A DNA stretch of 64,000 bases from Trichaptum fuscoviolaceum. Taxonomy: Eukaryota; Basidiomycota; Agaricomycetes; Hymenochaetales; Trichaptaceae. A model generated the notes under the pieces. That model had not been told where the DNA came from and did not search any database. It was given only the letters and a program-made list of their open reading frames with translations. The position numbers and the translations under genes are program-made. The stretch lies in the NCBI GenBank assembly GCA_910574455.1, contig CAJSYZ010000003.1:4215250-4279249 (forward strand), written 5' to 3'. Shown one piece after another: positions 59,276 through 64,000 of the stretch (its first letter is position 1; the number at the start of each line of letters is the position of its first letter).

Positions 59276-60053
59276 GCAAGTTCAAAGAGACAATCAAAGT
59301 TTGGGGGAAAGTCAGTAAAGTAAGAAAGGCGTTCACACTTGGAAGTTAGCAGTGTTCCGATGAGCACATTTGAGAAAGAAGTGTTACAACCATTCCAACG
59401 TACCGCTACTTGAATTCAACCATTTCCCCCCTGAGACACGTGATTGGACGATGCGACTCATCAGGGAAACTACTTTCTGCTGAAAGTGACTTAAGCGTTA
59501 CTTAAACGTCCTGAGTGACTTGAAGTCTGAATAAGGCAAACCGCACTTATTCATGCATGTCCTCCCATTATTCAGGACCAGTTGGCTGAAATAAGGGCGA
59601 GTTGGCTGAATCAGTGCTCTAAGTGTTTCAGGCAATCTGTACCCCAGTGCTCCAGTGCTTCAGTGCTTCATCCTTTAATTACAGCAGGAGACAAGTGTTG
59701 TAAGACAAACTGCAGTGCTCAAGAGTTCAAGTGCATAAGAACGATCCAAGTATTTCATTGCATCAGAAGTAATATAAGACAACGGTAAGTAGCTATCAGT
59801 GCCTCAGCGTTCAAGTACATCAGTCATTTACACAAGACTAAGCATAGCAGTCACTATCATGGAACCCGCCACGACACGATTCTGAACCACTGCCACGGGC
59901 AGTGGCAGGCCCATTTCGCTACCGTGCCTTCAATTCTGCATGTTCTTTGGCGTGCCAGTAGAAACGAAGGCTGCTCTGCGAGTCGATGGTAATAAGTTAT
60001 TGAGCGCACGGACAGAGACGAAACGAAGAGGCTCACCAGTGAACGATTTGCCC
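59276..60053. other. repeat-bearing intergenic region
   Basis: Between the AIM9-like gene and the last gene. Contains dispersed repeat copy B and, after it, CAGTGCT/TTCAG-rich sequence (59615-59725) similar in flavour to the tail of copy A. No gene recognised. Confidence 0.5.
59456..59521. repeat. dispersed repeat, copy B
   Basis: Direct-orientation partner of 46045-46107: both contain the stretch running CTGAAAGTGACTTAAGCGT, then (C/T)ACTTAAA(T/C)GTCCTGAG and AGACTT/TGACTT. Identity falls off sharply after about 65 bases, so this is a shared element end rather than a long duplication. Confidence 0.8.
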
Positions 60054-63000
60054 TTAGAAGTCTACGCAGTCCGTGGCCGAATCCCATTTTGAAGCGTCGT
60101 CCTCCTCATTATCGCCATCTCCGCCTGGATCCTTCTCCGCGCCCTCGTCCGCGCCCTCGTCCTCGTCCTCGTCCGCGCCCGCGCCCTCGTCCGCGCCCTC
60201 GTCCTCGTCCGCGCCCTCGTCCTCGTCCGCGCCCTCGTCCTCGTCCGCGCCCTCGTCCTCGTCCGCGCCCTCGTCCTCGCCCTCGCCCTCAATCTTGTCA
60301 GCGCCCTCGTACCCGCTCTCACTCAGGTCGTCATCTCCTTTAGCATCGGCATCCTCGTCCTCTGCATCACCTTCAACATCGCTTCTATGCTCAGCTCCTT
60401 CACGCTCGTCGCCCTTATCATCGCTCCCGTCTTCCCAATTACCAGCGCCTTCGTCATACGCTTTCTCGCAGGTCGAATCTGCATCTACGATGTCAAAGTA
60501 CAAGGAAAAGTCCCTGCCAGTGATACCCGATCCAACAAGTTCGGTGTTCTTTCTCGTATCGATATCTGTACTGGCATCGTAAGCTAGGAGGCGGGATCGA
60601 ACCTTTTCCCAGTTTGATTCAGTGAAGAAAGAGGGATTCGACAACAAGTTAACATAGTCGTCCGTATGAGGCTGCCACAGAGCGCTAGTGAAATACCACT
60701 CAGCGCCGCCAAGTTCTTCTTTGATATTTTGCAACCGAGCCACCTGTTTATCAATGGCAACCTTGACCTATCCATGAGAAGATCAGCGAATAAGGACAAT
60801 ATAAGTACTGAAAAAAATAGATACCGCTGTTGCCGCAAGGGCGAGGGCACCGATAGGCTTTCCTATGGTGTTTCTGTCCAGTATTTTATGCCGACCCATG
60901 GCCAATACAATGTGTACGGACAACACTGAGACCACAAGGTCAGAGCAGAACAGTCCTTGCTTCTGTACATTTAGGGTCAATACATGGACACAAAATGCGA
61001 CAATAAATACTCTTTTACTTACCCTCTCCATACTATACCAGCTTTCCCATAGAAACGGTTCGGCTTTCTTCTTATCAACTAGCGTCTGCAACGTCTTCAC
61101 AATTGCTTCGTTTTGCATTGACTTTGATTGTTCGCTGCTGATAAAACTCGCAACTGAATGCTCAGCTTTCTCAAACAGTTTCTTGCGCCAGCTATCAGAG
61201 CATCTCTGGGCCGCCTGAAATACAAGGATTGCATCTCAATCTGGTAAAGGTAACTTGAAGATAACTAAGAATGACTCAACTAGAGAACAGATGTCGGCGA
61301 ACTGTGTTTCGTAACTTAGTTCCACAGAATCAAACACTTTCCCCCACAGTGTGCTGATGAACTCATTGTCCGGGTTTTGCCATGGCGTGATGGACTTTCC
61401 CACTGCGCGAAATAGTGAAGGTAATAAAATATGAGTCCAACCGGCCTGAGTACCGGGAGGGAGACACTGGTTCGTCGCCCTTTTTCTGCCTGGCACGCGA
61501 GATCCTTCCTTTCCTTCATTTCGGCCCTTGTCCTCCAGCCCCACTGATGTCTGCATATAAGTGAATCAGCAAAAATATGTCATAGAAATGAATTTGATTC
61601 GACACACTGAGCTAGTAGTCCGAGAGACTTTGCGATGACCAGGATAAGCCCCAGTCACTAACACTTCGGGTCCGGGAGTGCAGGATACTCTCGTCATTGC
61701 AAGCGACTGTGTTCGGGGTGCTAACGGCATCTTTCGACCACCGGTCTAATAAGAATAGTGAGTGAATGCTCATATTCAGAGTGTATCAATCGACCCACAC
61801 TTGCTTCATTATCAGCCACCAGCGACTGCCTCTTGCGATGTGAGGTAGCGGATCCAATCTCAGACTGCAACACGTCAGAAAGCTGTTATCCATGGCAAGT
61901 GAGCAGCTCGAAAGGAAGCAATTACCGTCGTGTCGGCCACAGGCCGATAAGGAGTGTCAGAGGGTTTCCTCTTCTTACTCAAATCCTTTTCGCCCGGTCA
62001 GAAACGAACTTAAAATGCCGGCTACCAAAGAATTGACACTTACTGTGGCACCGACCTGTGTGTCCATGCCAGTCAACAATGACTTCTTGACCTTGACACT
62101 CTTACTAGCCTATTGAGATGGTGTAAAGTAAGTAAACATAAACATGAAGGAATCCATTACACGTGAAGGTGGAAGAATTACCACATCAACCTGGGAGTCG
62201 ATGTCCGGTGGCGACTTTCTCTTTCTGTTTTTTGTGACTATGATGTCCTATTTATAGGCACAAATTAGTGATCAACCCGATGTGAGGAAGGGAACGAACA
62301 GTTGCTACAGCGGAAGTGAGCCTACGGTGCATCGACGCCCACACATACCTGTATACGGGGTTCCAAGGCTAGTGAATGCACCTTACAACCATAAATCAGG
62401 GGGAAACGAGAGAAACTGGATTAAGATGGGACTTACCGGTGCGCTGAGCTGCGAATTGGCAGTTCTCTTGTTTGCATCCTGTCCAAAGATCAATTCAGCA
62501 AGCAATGAAGGAAGGATGTAGCATGAGGATCACTGTGCTTCACTGTCTGGCACTCACCTGTCCACCTGGTTTTGTCTCGTTGTTCTTATCCTCAAGTACG
62601 GAAAGGGATTGGTTAGTAGATTGGAAAAGGTAGGAATGATATGACGTCGCTTACCGTTGAAACCTGCGACCCGGAGAGAGTGTCGCGCAGCAACTTCCTT
62701 TTCTTTGAGTTCAAGTTGCTGCTACCTCCATCCTGTTCATTACACGACAGTTGGCAGAAAAATAATAACGAAGGGATATGATCAAACGGTCATGGGGTAA
62801 CTGACGTGAATCGAACAGTAATAAGTCACACTCACACTAGCTTGAGCCGGCCTTGTCAGCCTCCTCGGATCGCTTTCGCCCTACAAGCAAGGTATTCAGA
62901 CTGCATCTGCCATTCTAATGTTCCGTCAACTCACAATATTTGTGTCCGAATCGACAAAATGTGCTGTCTGTTGCACGCTGATTGAGCTATTCTTTACACC

Positions 63001-64000
63001 ATGATAGCTTGCGAGGGTTATTGTTTCTCCTTCATCCTCCCAAGGACTTAAGTTTTCATTGTCTTGCAATGAGATGCTGTGTCTAGTGTAGCTTGGCGTC
63101 AGCGAAGCTCATAATATGGTAACAAAGACGAGAGTGTCATCGTTGTAGGTAGAAGGAAATTTGATCCCGTTGTCGGAGCGTCATGATCCGCTTCTTTAGC
63201 ATGAACATTAGTAATCTAGTTGCCAGTGGATCAAACTATGAGCTTTAGCTGAGTCTAAATCAAGCTTCACACTTACCATTACATCGTGCATTCCAGAAAT
63301 TGATCCCGTACGCATTGCAAGATTTCAAATTTAAACTCACAAATTGATCCCTCTCGAGTCTATCCCAGCCACCTCAAGTCCTCCATCCTCTTCACCAATG
63401 AAAGTGGATTCATCTGTGTTGCGAAGCGCCCTGGCAGGTCGCTTTGTCTTGTCGTCCCGCTTTGACGTAGCGGGCGAGTCTATTATATCCGTTTCTTCAC
63501 CAGAAAGGCTCTCGTTCTGTCCGGCAGGTGCGTGAAAGAAAATGTTGCTTGGAGTGGCGGCAGATCTCGACGTCTTTGCGGTCTGCACACGGGTGCGAAA
63601 TGGAAGTTCACCTTTGGGATCTTCTTTCCTAGCCTTTTTTGCAGGCTTTCTGTTTGACGCATCCGTACTCGCCGCTTCATATTGTGAGTCAAAGTAGTCA
63701 ACCTCCAAGCTTCGAAAACATCTGAAAATGTATAGGCAGTATAACTCACCAATGTCTAAGTCTTCGTTGTATTCAACTTCACAACCCGACACGTCTTTAA
63801 CATCGTTCTTCGAGCCTGCTTACGCCAGTTCAAAGCTATGTAATTACTGATCTGAGGTTGAAGACTTACTACTAGCTTCGCCCTTCGGCTTCCTACATCC
63901 ACGTTTTCCAGCGAGTTTAGGCACTGTTGAGCCCATCTGGGTGCGTGTCTCAAGAGCCTTCGACAAATTGTTTTCAATTTCTACGGTCTCTAGCATCGCT
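60054..64000 (-). CDS. multi-exon hypothetical protein, 5' partial, acidic repeat tail
   Basis: Runs off the right edge. I know this only as a type of repeated hypothetical protein in Agaricomycetes, without a function. C-terminal exons read by eye: 61214-61023, 60962-60825 and 60767-60054. They give AAQRCSDSWRKKLFEKAEHS, FLWESWYSMERKQGLFCSDL, MGRHKILDRNTIGKPIGALA, LAATAVKVAIDKQVARLQNI and LGGAEWYFTSALWQP. An upstream exon (about 61550-61245) has AGWTHILLPSLFRAVGKSIT. Further exons toward 64000 are short and K/S/T/E-rich (KPAKKARKEDPKGELPF; SKNDVKDVSGCEVEYNEDLD); 63815-63750 and 63999-63870 are the clearest. The last 110 residues are acidic with (GADEDE)n. Several 5' exon borders remain undetermined. 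Confidence 0.7.
60126..60292. repeat. coding tandem repeat, 18-bp units (ADEDEG)
   Basis: Units of GCCCTCGTCCTCGTCCGC on the plus strand, four to five perfect copies around 60200-60285 with diverged units at both sides. They encode the repeating A-D-E-D-E-G motif in the C-terminus of the last gene. All changes are in-frame multiples, as expected for a length-variable coding minisatellite. Confidence 0.92.

Noticed and set aside
60089..60582. Long plus-strand frames of RPRP and SAPSSS repeats.
   Set aside because: They are mirror images of the acidic minisatellite encoded on the minus strand.

Overview
The window is nuclear DNA of a filamentous basidiomycete, most likely an Agaricomycete; I cannot name the species. 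The evidence is the gene architecture: almost every gene is cut by many GT-AG introns of 45-80 bases, genes are packed on both strands, and several protein families look basidiomycete-like (a multi-exon K/S/T-rich hypothetical family at the right edge, an RNF220-type ubiquitin ligase, alpha-1,3-glucan synthase remnants). I found no prokaryotic operon, CRISPR array, rRNA or tRNA gene.

Left third (1-27 kb): the C-terminal half of an ABC transporter; eIF3f divergent from TOM7; an RNF220-like RING ligase divergent from an unrecognised 293-residue protein; the complex I LYR subunit NDUFB9; a 16-exon GH125 (Mug157) alpha-mannosidase; a 4.2 kb stretch without a recognisable gene that carries a 36-bp-armed inverted repeat; an INO80F-like chromatin protein divergent from complex I subunit NDUFA13, whose short CDS is stretched by introns of 2.7 kb and 0.72 kb; and a two-HMG-box protein.

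Middle (27-46 kb): a GNAT acetyltransferase, a complete diaphanous-type formin (21 exons, about 1704 residues), a nucleoside hydrolase divergent from a small basic protein, a lysine-rich DUF3245-like nuclear protein divergent from Gemin2, and the WDR24/Rtc1 subunit of the SEA/GATOR2 complex, a regulator of TORC1.

Right third (46-64 kb): first a degenerate island (about 46.0-52.1 kb). It holds broken minus-strand copies of TFIIF-alpha and alpha-1,3-glucan synthase, joined almost head to tail, plus a septin scrap and several inverted and tandem repeats. A repeat at the island's left edge recurs near 59.5 kb. Then come a secreted pepsin-like aspartic protease with a one-base frameshift near its C-terminus, an EEP-fold nuclease/phosphatase, a mitochondrial AIM9-like kinase-fold protein, and a partial hypothetical protein ending in a tandem acidic repeat.

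Four genes encode nuclear-made mitochondrial proteins (TOM7, NDUFB9, NDUFA13, AIM9-like). Divergent gene pairs sharing short promoters recur. Exon boundaries below were read by eye from splice signals and reading-frame continuity, and none was confirmed with transcript data.
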